A DNA stretch of 64,000 bases from JAWLAT01 sp041395325 (GTDB lineage: Bacteria; Pseudomonadota; Gammaproteobacteria; Xanthomonadales; SZUA-5). The stretch is taken from the NCBI GenBank assembly GCA_041395325.1, contig JAWLAT010000019.1, positions 1 through 64,000 on the forward strand. The letters are read 5' to 3'. The stretch's first letter is position 1. Each line of letters begins with the position of its first letter. The translations under genes and the position numbers were made by a program. Under the pieces are notes generated by a model. It was not told the origin of the DNA and made no database searches. It saw only the letters and a list, made by a program, of their open reading frames with translations. Of the stretch, positions 50,684 to 58,858 are shown piece after piece.

Positions 50684-51847
50684 ATGTTCCGCATCCGTAC
50701 CTTCAATGCCATCTCGCCGAACGGCCTGTCACGCCTGCCTGAAGAGCACTATCAGATCGATGATCAGGGTGACGATCCGCACGGCGTACTGGTCCGTTCT
50801 GCCGATCTGCACGGGCAGAACTTCGGTCCATCGCTGCTGGCCGTGGCCCGAGCCGGTGCGGGCACCAACAATATTCCGATTCCAGCTCTGAGCGAGCGGG
50901 GCGTCGTGGTCTTCAACGCACCCGGCGCCAACGCCAATGCGGTCAAGGAGCTGGTGCTGGCCGGCATGCTGATGTCGATGCGCAATCTGGCCGAAGCCGC
51001 AGCCTACGTCGGTGGACTGGATCCGCAGGACGCCGAACTGGAGAAACGGGTCGAGGGCGGCAAGAAGAAGTTTGTCGGTCAGGAACTGATCGGCCGGACC
51101 CTGGGCGTCGTGGGCCTGGGTGCGATCGGTGTCAAGGTGGCCAACGCGGCCAAGGCGATGGGCATGCGCGTGCTGGGGTTTGACCCGCATATGACCATCG
51201 AAGGGGCCTGGCAGCTGTCCAGCGAGGTCGACAAGGCCGGCAGCCTCAACGAGCTCTATGCCCAGGCCGATTTCATCAGCTTCCACGTACCGCTGAATCC
51301 GGCAACGCGGGGTCTGTTCGCGGCCGCTTCACTGGCCGTCGCCAAGCCGGGTGTCGTTCTGCTGAACTTCGCACGCGAGGGCGTGGTTGACGCCGAGGCG
51401 CTGCACAATGGCCTGCAGAGCGGGCGCATCCAGCGCTATGTGTCCGATTTTCCGCGCGCCGATCTGATCGGTCACCCGCGGGTGCTGGCCTTCCCGCATC
51501 TGGGCGCGTCCACGCACGAGGCCGAAGAAAACTGTGCGGTCATGGTGGTCGACCAGCTGCGTGAGTTTCTGGAGCACGGCAACATCGTCAATGCGGTGAA
51601 TTTCCCCAGCATGCGGCTGGCCCGCGCCGGTCATCAGCGCATCTGCATTGCCAACAAGAACAAGCCGAACATGATCGGCCAGTTGACGCACGTCATCGGC
51701 GAGAGCGAGGTCAACATCACCCAGATGCACAATGCCTCGCGTGGCGATTTTGCCTACAACATCGTCGATGTCGACGCTGCCGTCGGCGAGAATCTGGTGA
51801 CGGCTTTGCGGGCGATCGATGGCATTCTCTCGGTCCGCGTCATCTGA
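50684..51847 (+). CDS. serA: D-3-phosphoglycerate dehydrogenase
   Basis: NAD-dependent first enzyme of serine synthesis, 387 aa, of the short type with one C-terminal ACT domain. The Rossmann motif is LGVVGLGAIGVKVANAA. The catalytic Arg lies in NFAREGVVD and the catalytic His in FPHLGASTHEAEENC. The ACT domain spans about 315-387 (MIGQLTHVIGESEVNITQMH), possibly for serine feedback. AGGACG lies 6 nt before ATG. It lies downstream of serC and 13 bp upstream of pheA, so these are probably co-transcribed. Confidence 0.93.
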   Translation: MFRIRTFNAISPNGLSRLPEEHYQIDDQGDDPHGVLVRSADLHGQNFGPSLLAVARAGAGTNNIPIPALSERGVVVFNAPGANANAVKELVLAGMLMSMRNLAEAAAYVGGLDPQDAELEKRVEGGKKKFVGQELIGRTLGVVGLGAIGVKVANAAKAMGMRVLGFDPHMTIEGAWQLSSEVDKAGSLNELYAQADFISFHVPLNPATRGLFAAASLAVAKPGVVLLNFAREGVVDAEALHNGLQSGRIQRYVSDFPRADLIGHPRVLAFPHLGASTHEAEENCAVMVVDQLREFLEHGNIVNAVNFPSMRLARAGHQRICIANKNKPNMIGQLTHVIGESEVNITQMHNASRGDFAYNIVDVDAAVGENLVTALRAIDGILSVRVI

Positions 51848-51860
51848 CTCAAAGACCAAC

Positions 51861-52955
51861 ATGACCGACGCCAAACCGCAGGACCTGGCCCAGCTGCGCG
51901 GCCGCATTGACGACATCGACCGGCAGATCCAGAGCCTGATCACCGAGCGGGCCGGCTTTGCCCGTCAGGTGGGGCTGGCCAAGGGGCCGTTGGCCGCCGC
52001 GCTGGACTACTACCGTCCGGAGCGCGAGTCGCAGGTACTGCGCAGCGTCATCGATCGCAATGAGGGTCCGCTGAGCAACGCCGAACTGGTCCGGGTGTTT
52101 CGCGAGATCATGTCGGCCTGCCTGGCCCAGCAAAGCCCGCTGCGGATCGCGTTCCTCGGGCCCGAAGGCACCTTCAGCCAGAGTGCCGTGTTGAAGCACT
52201 TCGGGCATTCGGTGCGGGCACTGCCGCTGGGTACGCTGGACGAGGTATTTCAGGAAGTCGAAGCCGGCAATGCCGATTTCGGCGTCGTACCGGTGGAGAA
52301 CTCCTCCGAAGGCGCGGTGCATCACACGCTGGATTTGTTTCCGCTGACGCGGCTGAATATTTGCGGCGAAGTGGAACTGCGCATTCACCACAATCTGCTC
52401 AGCCATGCCACCGATCTGGGCAGCATCGAGCGGGTCTATTCGCACGCGCAGTCACTGGCACAGTGCCGCGGCTGGCTGCGCGCGCATCTGCCGCAGGCCG
52501 AGCGCATCGCGGTCAGCAGCAATGCCGAAGCGGCCCGACGCGCCCGCAACGCGCCCGAGGCGGCGGCCATCGCCGGCGAAGCCGCGGCGCAGGTCTATTC
52601 GCTGCCCATGTTGGCCGAATCCATCGAGGATCAGGCCGACAACACCACCCGTTTCCTGGTCATCGGCCGCGAGTTGATGCCGGCGACCGGCCATGACAAG
52701 ACTTCGTTAATGCTCAGTGGTGGTGGGGCTCGCCCCGGCGCGCTGTACAAGCTGCTCGATCCTTTCGCCCGGCATCGCATCAACATGACTCGAATCGAAT
52801 CGAGACCCTCGCGCAGCGGCAAATGGGAGTACGTCTTCTTCATCGACATCGAAGGTCATGTCGACGACGAACTGGTGCGTCAGGCGCTGGCGGATCTAGA
52901 CCCGCTGGATGGCGACGTGCGTGTGCTCGGTGCCTATCCGGTGGCGTTGCTTTGA
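51861..52955 (+). CDS. pheA: Bifunctional chorismate mutase/prephenate dehydratase
   Basis: P-protein of 364 aa making phenylpyruvate from chorismate. The N-terminal chorismate mutase helix is LRGRIDDIDRQIQSLI. The prephenate dehydratase domain begins IAFLGPEGTFSQSAVLKHFG, with TTRFLVIGRE near its end. The ACT domain contains the Phe-binding ESRPSRSGKWEY motif, implying feedback inhibition by phenylalanine. ATG 51861 starts 13 bp after the serA stop. A heptamer-repeat element begins 2 bp after its stop codon. Confidence 0.95.
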   Translation: MTDAKPQDLAQLRGRIDDIDRQIQSLITERAGFARQVGLAKGPLAAALDYYRPERESQVLRSVIDRNEGPLSNAELVRVFREIMSACLAQQSPLRIAFLGPEGTFSQSAVLKHFGHSVRALPLGTLDEVFQEVEAGNADFGVVPVENSSEGAVHHTLDLFPLTRLNICGEVELRIHHNLLSHATDLGSIERVYSHAQSLAQCRGWLRAHLPQAERIAVSSNAEAARRARNAPEAAAIAGEAAAQVYSLPMLAESIEDQADNTTRFLVIGRELMPATGHDKTSLMLSGGGARPGALYKLLDPFARHRINMTRIESRPSRSGKWEYVFFIDIEGHVDDELVRQALADLDPLDGDVRVLGAYPVALL

Positions 52956-52957
52956 GA

Positions 52958-53117
52958 GGGCTCAGGGCTCAGGGCCCAGGACCTGGAATTGCGCCAGCTC
53001 GTCGGGCCGGCTCGTCGGTTCGCATCGTCATGTTGTTCGCAGGTTTTGGACTCTCGCTCCATCGAATTCTCGTCGGGCGCCTTGCTCCTGGGCCCCGGGG
53101 CCTGAGCCGTGGGCCCT
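52958..53117. repeat. Paired heptamer-repeat element C
   Basis: The G-rich arm (52958-52978) is GGGCTCA, GGGCTCA, GGGCCCA. The facing C-rich arm (53089-53116) is TGGGCCC, CGGGGCC, TGAGCCG, TGGGCCC. The 110 bp between are unlike those of elements A and B. It occupies almost the whole gap between pheA and hisC. Confidence 0.75.
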
Positions 53118-53151
53118 CGACTGACTTTTTCCAATCGATCCGGACGTGGTC

Positions 53152-54285
53152 ATGACGGACCAACTCGCCCGCTGCCCGCACGGCGTTTCCCGCCTGGTCC
53201 CCTACGACCCGGGCCTGGACGCAGCCGGTGTGCGGCGTCGTTTTGGCGTGCAGCAGGTGCACGAACTTTCTGGCAACGAGAGCCACTGGGGGCCATCGCC
53301 CGCAGTCGCGGCGGCGATCCGCAGCGGGCTGGACCGGCTGGCCTATTACCCGGATCCCTGTGCATTGCAGCTGCGCCAGGCGCTGGCCGATCAGACCGGT
53401 GTGGCCATCGAAGGCCTTGTGCTGGGCAATGGCAGTCACGAGTTGCTGGTGCAGATTGGCTGCACGCTGGCCGGTCCCGGGCAGCGAGTCATCGTGCCGC
53501 GGCACGGTTTTGCGGTGTTCGCGATTGCGGCGATCCAGGCAGGGGCTGAGCTGGATGTGGCCGAGGTGCTGCCGCTGGCGCATCCCGAGGCACTGAACGC
53601 CGATCCGCAGACCCTGCTGGCTGCCCTGAGGCCGGAGACCCGGCTGATTTTCGTCGCCAATCCGAACAACCCCACCGGCTGGGGTTGGGATGCGGACAGC
53701 TTGCGAGACTTCCTGACTCAGGTCCCGCCCGAGGTGATCGTGGTGATTGACGAGGCCTACGCCGAATTTGTCGACGAGCCCGGCTGGCGCAGCGCCATCG
53801 AATTGCTGCCGTCCTTTGCCAATCTGATCGTCACGCGGACCTTCTCCAAGGCCTATGGTCTGGCCGCGCTGCGGCTGGGCTATGCGCTGATGGCACCGGC
53901 GCTGGCGGCGCTGCTGGAGCGTACCCGGCTGACCTTCAACGCCAATGCGCTGGCCCAGGCGGCGGCCGTAGCCGCCTTGCAGGATCAGGCGCATCTGCAG
54001 CGGGTCGTGGCCACAACGCGGCGGGCCAGAGCGCACTGGCAGGCCGAGTTGAGCCGGCTGGGCCTGCGTGTATTTCCCTCGCAGGGCAACTTCCTGCTGG
54101 TGGACTTCGGTCGACCAACGGCCGCCTTGTTTGAGGCATTGGCAGCGTTGGGCGTACTGCTGCGACCGGTGGCCGGCTATGGCCTGCCGAACTGCTTGCG
54201 GATCACCGTGGCTGACGACGCAGCCCTGGCTGCCTTGATCGACGGCTTGAGTGCACATCGGGATCTGTGGGAGCCGATGGCATGA
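53152..54285 (+). CDS. hisC: Histidinol-phosphate/aromatic aminotransferase
   Basis: PLP-dependent class I/II aminotransferase of 377 aa, HisC type. The amino-terminal LSGNESHWGPSP, the substrate-side NPNNPTGW and VIDEAYAEFV, the PLP-lysine segment TRTFSKAYGLAALRLGYA, and the C-terminal LRITVADD are all family features. Its position between pheA and aroA, away from a his operon, suggests it may serve phenylalanine or tyrosine transamination besides, or instead of, histidinol phosphate. The start is ATG 53152 (a GTG two codons upstream is possible). It overlaps aroA by ATGA. Confidence 0.88.
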   Translation: MTDQLARCPHGVSRLVPYDPGLDAAGVRRRFGVQQVHELSGNESHWGPSPAVAAAIRSGLDRLAYYPDPCALQLRQALADQTGVAIEGLVLGNGSHELLVQIGCTLAGPGQRVIVPRHGFAVFAIAAIQAGAELDVAEVLPLAHPEALNADPQTLLAALRPETRLIFVANPNNPTGWGWDADSLRDFLTQVPPEVIVVIDEAYAEFVDEPGWRSAIELLPSFANLIVTRTFSKAYGLAALRLGYALMAPALAALLERTRLTFNANALAQAAAVAALQDQAHLQRVVATTRRARAHWQAELSRLGLRVFPSQGNFLLVDFGRPTAALFEALAALGVLLRPVAGYGLPNCLRITVADDAALAALIDGLSAHRDLWEPMA

Positions 54286-55604
54286 GCAGCGATCGCGCTG
54301 ATCGGTTGGACTGGCGAGTCGAGCCCTGCGGTCCGCTGCTGGGCGAGATGGCCATCCCGGGGGACAAGTCGGTCTCGCACCGGGCAATCATGCTGGGCAG
54401 CCTGGCCGAAGGCGTCACCACGATCGACGGCTTTCTCGAAGGCGAGGACACCTTGGCGACGGCCGCCATTTTTGCGCAACTGGGTGTTCGCATCGAGGTT
54501 CCGGCGGCGCACCGACGCATCGTGCACGGCGTGGGCATGCTGGGCCTGCAGCCTACGACCGAATCGTTGGATTGTGGCAACGCCGGCACCGCCATGCGTC
54601 TGCTGGCGGGCCTGCTTGCCGGCCAACGCTTCGATTGCGAACTCAGCGGCGATGCTTCATTGAGTCGACGGCCGATGGGCCGGGTCATCGAGCCGCTGGG
54701 ATTGATGGGCGCACGCATTGACAGTCAGAGCGGACGCCCGCCATTGCGGATTCATGGCGGGCAGGCGCTGCGCGGTATTGACTATCAGCCGCCAGTGGCC
54801 AGCGCCCAGATCAAGTCGGCCTTGTTGCTGGCAGGTCTGCAGGCCAGCGGTACGACACGGGTGCGCGAAATTCGCCCGACGCGTGACTACACCGAACGCA
54901 TGTTGCAGGCCTTCGGCTGGCCTGTACGGATCGACGGGGATGCGGTCAGCGTCGAGGGTGGTGGGCATGGGCGGGGGCGCGAGCTCCGCGTGCCGGCGGA
55001 TTTCTCCTCGGCGGCATTCGCCATCGTGGCAGCCGCGGTGACGCCTGGGTCGGATGTGCGCTTGCCCGCGGTGGGTGTACACGCTCGGCGTGTCGGCCTG
55101 TGGCACGCGCTGCAGGCGATGGGCGCCGACATTCAGGTCGAGAATCAGGTGCTGGCCGAAGAAGGGCCGAGGGCAGACCTGCGCATTCGGGGTGGCCGCC
55201 TGCGTGGCGTCGATGTGGCCTCTGCCTGGGTGCCGGACATGATCGATGAGTTTCCCGCGTTGTTCGTGGCGGCCGCGGCCGCCGAGGGCGTGACGCGGAT
55301 TCGCGGCGCGGCTGAGCTGCGCGTCAAGGAGAGTGATCGGCTGGCAGTCATGGCCACGGCGCTCAAACACATGGGCGTGAGACTGCAGGAGTACGAGGAC
55401 GGCATCGATATCGAAGGCGGTCCCTTGCAAGGCGCGCAGATGGACAGTGCCGGCGACCATCGCTGCGCCATGGCGTTGTGCATCGCTGCCGGACTCGCCA
55501 AGGGCGAGAGTCTCATTCGCGACTGCCGCAATGTCGATACGTCCTTCCCGGGCTTCGCCGACCACTGGAATGCCCTCGGCGGACGGATCACCACCATGAG
55601 CTAG
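54282..55604 (+). CDS. aroA: 3-phosphoshikimate 1-carboxyvinyltransferase (EPSP synthase)
   Basis: Enzyme of 440 aa that joins shikimate 3-phosphate and phosphoenolpyruvate on the way to chorismate. PEP-site signatures are PGDKSVSHRAIMLGSLAEG near the N-terminus, the LDCGNAGTAMRLLAG motif, and RVKESDRLAVMA. The C-terminal GDHRCAMALCIAAGL is also typical. ATG 54282 overlaps the hisC stop, so the two are coupled. cmk follows, a common gammaproteobacterial order. Confidence 0.95.
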   Translation: MSSDRADRLDWRVEPCGPLLGEMAIPGDKSVSHRAIMLGSLAEGVTTIDGFLEGEDTLATAAIFAQLGVRIEVPAAHRRIVHGVGMLGLQPTTESLDCGNAGTAMRLLAGLLAGQRFDCELSGDASLSRRPMGRVIEPLGLMGARIDSQSGRPPLRIHGGQALRGIDYQPPVASAQIKSALLLAGLQASGTTRVREIRPTRDYTERMLQAFGWPVRIDGDAVSVEGGGHGRGRELRVPADFSSAAFAIVAAAVTPGSDVRLPAVGVHARRVGLWHALQAMGADIQVENQVLAEEGPRADLRIRGGRLRGVDVASAWVPDMIDEFPALFVAAAAAEGVTRIRGAAELRVKESDRLAVMATALKHMGVRLQEYEDGIDIEGGPLQGAQMDSAGDHRCAMALCIAAGLAKGESLIRDCRNVDTSFPGFADHWNALGGRITTMS

Positions 55605-55702
55605 CTGGCGGTCGGAACGCGGTAGACTCCGCGCCCGGCACCATGGCCCACCCGATCCAGTGTTGAGTCGGGGAATGTTGAACCCATCGGAGTAACAGCG
55701 CG

Positions 55703-56368
55703 TTGATTCCCGTGATGACCATCGACGGCCCGAGCGGCTCCGGCAAGGGCACCGTGGCGTTCGCGGTGGCACAACGCCTGGGTTGGCATTTTCTCGACAG
55801 CGGGGCGCTCTATCGGGTCGTCGGGCTGCTCAGCCTGCGTCATCCCGAAGCGGCACCGGGCACATTGGCGCATGACGCCGAGATCCGCTTTCAAGCAGGG
55901 ACCGATGGCGTGCCGGAAGCCTGGGTCAATGGTGAGAATGTGGCGCGTGCTATCCGCAGCGAGGCGGTCAGTCAGGCCGCGTCGAAGGTGGCTGCCGACC
56001 CGCAGGTTCGAGCGGAACTGGTCGAGCGTCAACGGGCGTTCCGGCAGTCGCCGGGGCTGGTGGCCGATGGGCGGGACATGGGCACAGTGATCTTCCCGGA
56101 GGCCGCGCTGAAGTTCTTTCTGACCGCCAGCGTCGAGGAGCGCGCCCGCAGGCGCCATAAGCAGTTGATCGACAAAGGTGAAAGGGCTATCCTTGACGAC
56201 CTTTTGCGGGATATCGCCGAGCGCGATCGAAGAGACCGGGAACGGGTCGTGGCGCCGCTCAAGCCGGCCGACGACGCCATACTGATCGATTCTACGGCGC
56301 TGTCGGTGGACGGCGTGATCGAGCAGGTGCTCGCCCACGCGCAGTCGACCGATCGCACGCCACGCTGA
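55703..56368 (+). CDS. cmk: Cytidylate kinase
   Basis: Nucleoside monophosphate kinase of 221 aa that phosphorylates CMP and dCMP. The P-loop is GPSGSGKGT, followed by the substrate segment FLDSGALYRVVGLL, and VADGRDMGTVIFPEA with the C-terminal lid residues RRHKQLIDKGE. TTG 55703 is chosen because GGAG lies upstream and the family begins a few residues before the P-loop strand; GTG 55712 and ATG 55715 are alternatives. It precedes rpsA, the usual arrangement. Confidence 0.93.
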   Translation: MIPVMTIDGPSGSGKGTVAFAVAQRLGWHFLDSGALYRVVGLLSLRHPEAAPGTLAHDAEIRFQAGTDGVPEAWVNGENVARAIRSEAVSQAASKVAADPQVRAELVERQRAFRQSPGLVADGRDMGTVIFPEAALKFFLTASVEERARRRHKQLIDKGERAILDDLLRDIAERDRRDRERVVAPLKPADDAILIDSTALSVDGVIEQVLAHAQSTDRTPR

Positions 56369-56397
56369 GTCGACGATCATCACGTAGAAGTGCCAGG

Positions 56398-56430
56398 ACC
56401 CTTGCGCCGTTGGGCGGTCAGGGGTTTTTT
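56398..56430 (+). terminator. Terminator-like hairpin between cmk and rpsA
   Basis: CGCC (56405-56408) pairs with GGCG (56413-56416) and ACCCT (56398-56402) with AGGGGT (56420-56425) around a small internal loop, followed by a run of T to 56430. It is an imperfect but plausible rho-independent terminator or attenuator downstream of cmk. Confidence 0.5.
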
Positions 56431-56438
56431 CATTAACC

Positions 56439-56456
56439 CGCATCGCTTGCGATGCG
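56439..56456 (+). promoter_or_regulatory. Hairpin in the rpsA leader
   Basis: CGCATCG (56439-56445) pairs perfectly with CGATGCG (56450-56456) around a CTTG loop, 53 nt upstream of the rpsA start. rpsA in E. coli is autoregulated through leader structure, so this could be part of the S1-binding leader; this is inferred from position. Confidence 0.45.
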
Positions 56457-56508
56457 TAACTTGGGCGGGATCGTTGGTCTTTGCCACGAGTCCCTTTCTG
56501 GAATCAAC

Positions 56509-58188
56509 ATGACCGAAAGTTTTGCTGAACTGTTTGAAGAAAGTGAGAAGCTGAGCAATCTCAAGCCGGGTGCCATCGTCACCGGCTACGTCGTCGAGAT
56601 CAGGGCCGATACGGTCGTCATCAACGCTGGACTGAAGTCCGAGGGCATCGTGCCTATCGAGCAGTTCAAGAGCGAAGATGGTGAACTGGAAGTGGCCGTC
56701 GGCGATGCGGTGGACGTCGCCCTGGATGCAATCGAAGACGGTTTCGGTGAAACACGTCTGTCGCGCGAGAAGGCCAAGCGCGCGATGGTGTGGGACGAGC
56801 TGGAAGAGGCTCACAAGAACAATGCCAATGTGACCGGTCGCATCAGCGGCAAGGTCAAGGGCGGCTTCACCGTCGACATTCGCGATATCCGCGCCTTCCT
56901 GCCGGGTTCGCTGGTCGACATTCGTCCGGTCCGCGATCCGGTTTATCTGGAAGGCAAGGACCTGGAGTTCAAGATCATCAAGCTCGACCGCAAGCGCAAC
57001 AACGTGGTCGTGTCGCGCCGCGCCGTGGTCGAGAGCGAGTTCTCGGTCGAGCGCGAGCAGTTGCTGGAGCGCCTGAAGGAAGGTGCGGTGCTCAAGGGTG
57101 TGGTCAAGAACCTCACCGACTACGGCGCCTTCGTGGACCTGGGTGGCATCGACGGTCTGCTGCACATCACCGACATGGCGTGGAAGCGCGTCCGTCACCC
57201 GTCCGAAGTGGTCGAGGTGGGTCAGGAACTGGAAGTGCGCGTGCTGCGCTTCGACCGCGAGCGCAACCGCGTTTCGCTGGGCCTGAAGCAACTGGGCGAT
57301 GATCCATGGGTGAACATCGGTCGTCGTTACCCGGCCACCACCCGTCTGTTCGGCAAGGTCAGCAACGTCACCGAGTACGGCTGCTTTGTCGAGCTGGAGC
57401 CGGGCGTCGAAGGCCTGGTGCACGTCTCCGAGATGGACTGGACCAACAAGAACGTCAACCCGAGCAAGGTCGTTCAGATCGGCGACGAGGTCGAGGTCAT
57501 GGTGCTCGACATCGACGAAGAGCGCCGCCGCATCTCGCTGGGCATGAAGCAGTGCAGCGCCAACCCGTGGGAAGCTTTCGCCGCCATCTTCAAGAAGGGC
57601 GATCGCGTCTCCGGCACGATCAAGTCGATCACCGACTTCGGCATCTTCGTGGGCCTGGACGGCGGCATCGACGGCCTCATCCACCTGTCCGACATCTCCT
57701 GGCAGGGCACCGGTGAGGAACTGGTCCGCAACTTCAAGAAGGGCGAGGAACTGGAAGCCGTCGTGCTGGCGGTCGATCCGGAGCGTGAGCGCATCTCCCT
57801 GGGCCTGAAGCAGATGGAGCAGGATCCGTTCGGTTCCTTCATGGCCAACAATCCGAAGGGCAGCGTCATTCGTGGCACCGTCCGTGAAGTCGACGCCCGC
57901 GGTGCGACGATCGATCTGGGTGAAGGCGTCGAGGGCTATCTGCGCGCCTCGGACATCGCCAAGGAGCGCATCGAAGACGCCACCGCTCACCTGAAGGTTG
58001 GCGAAGAGGTCGAGGCCAAGTTCATCGGTCTGGACCGTCGTGGCCGCACCCTGCAGCTGTCGATCCGCGCCAAGGAAGACGAGGAACTGCAGGAAGCGCT
58101 GGACGAGTACCACAGCACTGCCACCGCTGGCACTGCGACGCTGGGCTCGCTGCTGCGTGAGCAGCTGGAGCGTTCGCAGCAGTCGTGA
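56509..58188 (+). CDS. rpsA: 30S ribosomal protein S1
   Basis: Ribosomal protein S1 of 559 aa, needed for translation initiation on structured mRNAs. It has six S1 (OB-fold) repeats; the characteristic segments GAFVDLGGIDGLLHITDMAW, GCFVELEPGVEGLVHVSEMD and GIFVGLDGGIDGLIHLSDIS are clear in repeats 3-5. Length and domain number match E. coli S1 (557 aa). ATG 56509 (MTESFAELFEES) matches the conserved start. It is followed by ihfB as in other gammaproteobacteria. Confidence 0.96.
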   Translation: MTESFAELFEESEKLSNLKPGAIVTGYVVEIRADTVVINAGLKSEGIVPIEQFKSEDGELEVAVGDAVDVALDAIEDGFGETRLSREKAKRAMVWDELEEAHKNNANVTGRISGKVKGGFTVDIRDIRAFLPGSLVDIRPVRDPVYLEGKDLEFKIIKLDRKRNNVVVSRRAVVESEFSVEREQLLERLKEGAVLKGVVKNLTDYGAFVDLGGIDGLLHITDMAWKRVRHPSEVVEVGQELEVRVLRFDRERNRVSLGLKQLGDDPWVNIGRRYPATTRLFGKVSNVTEYGCFVELEPGVEGLVHVSEMDWTNKNVNPSKVVQIGDEVEVMVLDIDEERRRISLGMKQCSANPWEAFAAIFKKGDRVSGTIKSITDFGIFVGLDGGIDGLIHLSDISWQGTGEELVRNFKKGEELEAVVLAVDPERERISLGLKQMEQDPFGSFMANNPKGSVIRGTVREVDARGATIDLGEGVEGYLRASDIAKERIEDATAHLKVGEEVEAKFIGLDRRGRTLQLSIRAKEDEELQEALDEYHSTATAGTATLGSLLREQLERSQQS

Positions 58189-58210
58189 TCGGCTGCTGTT
58201 GAAAGTCAGT

Positions 58211-58236
58211 GACATGGCCGCTTCGGCGGCCATGTC
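58211..58236 (+). terminator. Perfect hairpin between rpsA and ihfB
   Basis: An 11-bp perfect stem (58211-58221 with 58226-58236) closes a TTCG tetraloop, 22 bp after the rpsA stop. No T tract follows, so it may be a partial terminator or an RNA-processing/stability hairpin that sets the rpsA-to-ihfB ratio. Confidence 0.55.
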
Positions 58237-58298
58237 CACCAGCACCGCGGCAGTCTGACTGGCCGCGGGTTCAAGGAATCGCAGCGGGGGGTGGGGCG

Positions 58299-58598
58299 AT
58301 GACCAAGTCCGAACTGATCGAGATCCTGGCCGACCGGCAGCGTCACCTGGGCCCGGCCGATGTCGAGATGGCTGTGCGTACGTTGCTGGAACAGATGTCC
58401 GAAGCCTTGTCGCGTGGGGATCGCATCGAGGTTCGCGGATTCGGTAGTTTCTGCCTGCACTATCGCCCGCCGCGCACCGGCCGCAATCCCAAAACCGGAA
58501 CTGCGGTGGAGTTGCCGGGCAAGCACGTCCCGCATTTCAAGCCGGGCAAGGAGTTGCGCGAGCGCGTCAATCTTGGCGGCGACAGCGGGAGCGACTGA
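58299..58598 (+). CDS. ihfB: Integration host factor beta subunit
   Basis: DNA-bending protein of 99 aa, partner of IhfA. The HU/IHF signature GFGSFCLHYRPPRTGRNPKT is followed by GKHVPHFKPGKELRERVN. It begins MTKSELIEILADRQ, as is normal for IhfB. The G-rich stretch GGGGGGTGGGG supplies a ribosome site. It lies between rpsA and lapA, conserved order in gammaproteobacteria. Confidence 0.95.
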   Translation: MTKSELIEILADRQRHLGPADVEMAVRTLLEQMSEALSRGDRIEVRGFGSFCLHYRPPRTGRNPKTGTAVELPGKHVPHFKPGKELRERVNLGGDSGSD

Positions 58599-58600
58599 TC

Positions 58601-58840
58601 ATGCTGCGCTGGGTCAAGCGCGTTTCGCTCTACGCCTGCCTGCTGCTGGTGGCGATCTTTGCGGCCGTTAACGGCCAAGCCGTCAAGGTCGACCTGCTGG
58701 CGGCCGAGTGGGAACTGTCCTTGGGCATCCTGCTGGTCCTGGTGCTGGTTGTCGGAATGGCCTTGGGCATGCTGATTGGCAGCCTGCTGCGGGCACGGCG
58801 CGCCATGCGCCATGCGGCGGCCGGGTCCGAACTCACCTGA
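58601..58840 (+). CDS. lapA: Lipopolysaccharide assembly protein LapA
   Basis: Small inner-membrane protein of 79 aa with two membrane segments (LYACLLLVAIFAAVNGQAV and LGILLVLVLVVGMALGMLIG) joined by a short loop, the DUF1049/LapA pattern. In E. coli LapA works with LapB in controlling LpxC turnover and lipopolysaccharide synthesis. It starts 2 bp after the ihfB stop and lies 18 bp before lapB. Confidence 0.9.
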   Translation: MLRWVKRVSLYACLLLVAIFAAVNGQAVKVDLLAAEWELSLGILLVLVLVVGMALGMLIGSLLRARRAMRHAAAGSELT

Positions 58841-58858
58841 GTCTCGGCACGAGCGCGC

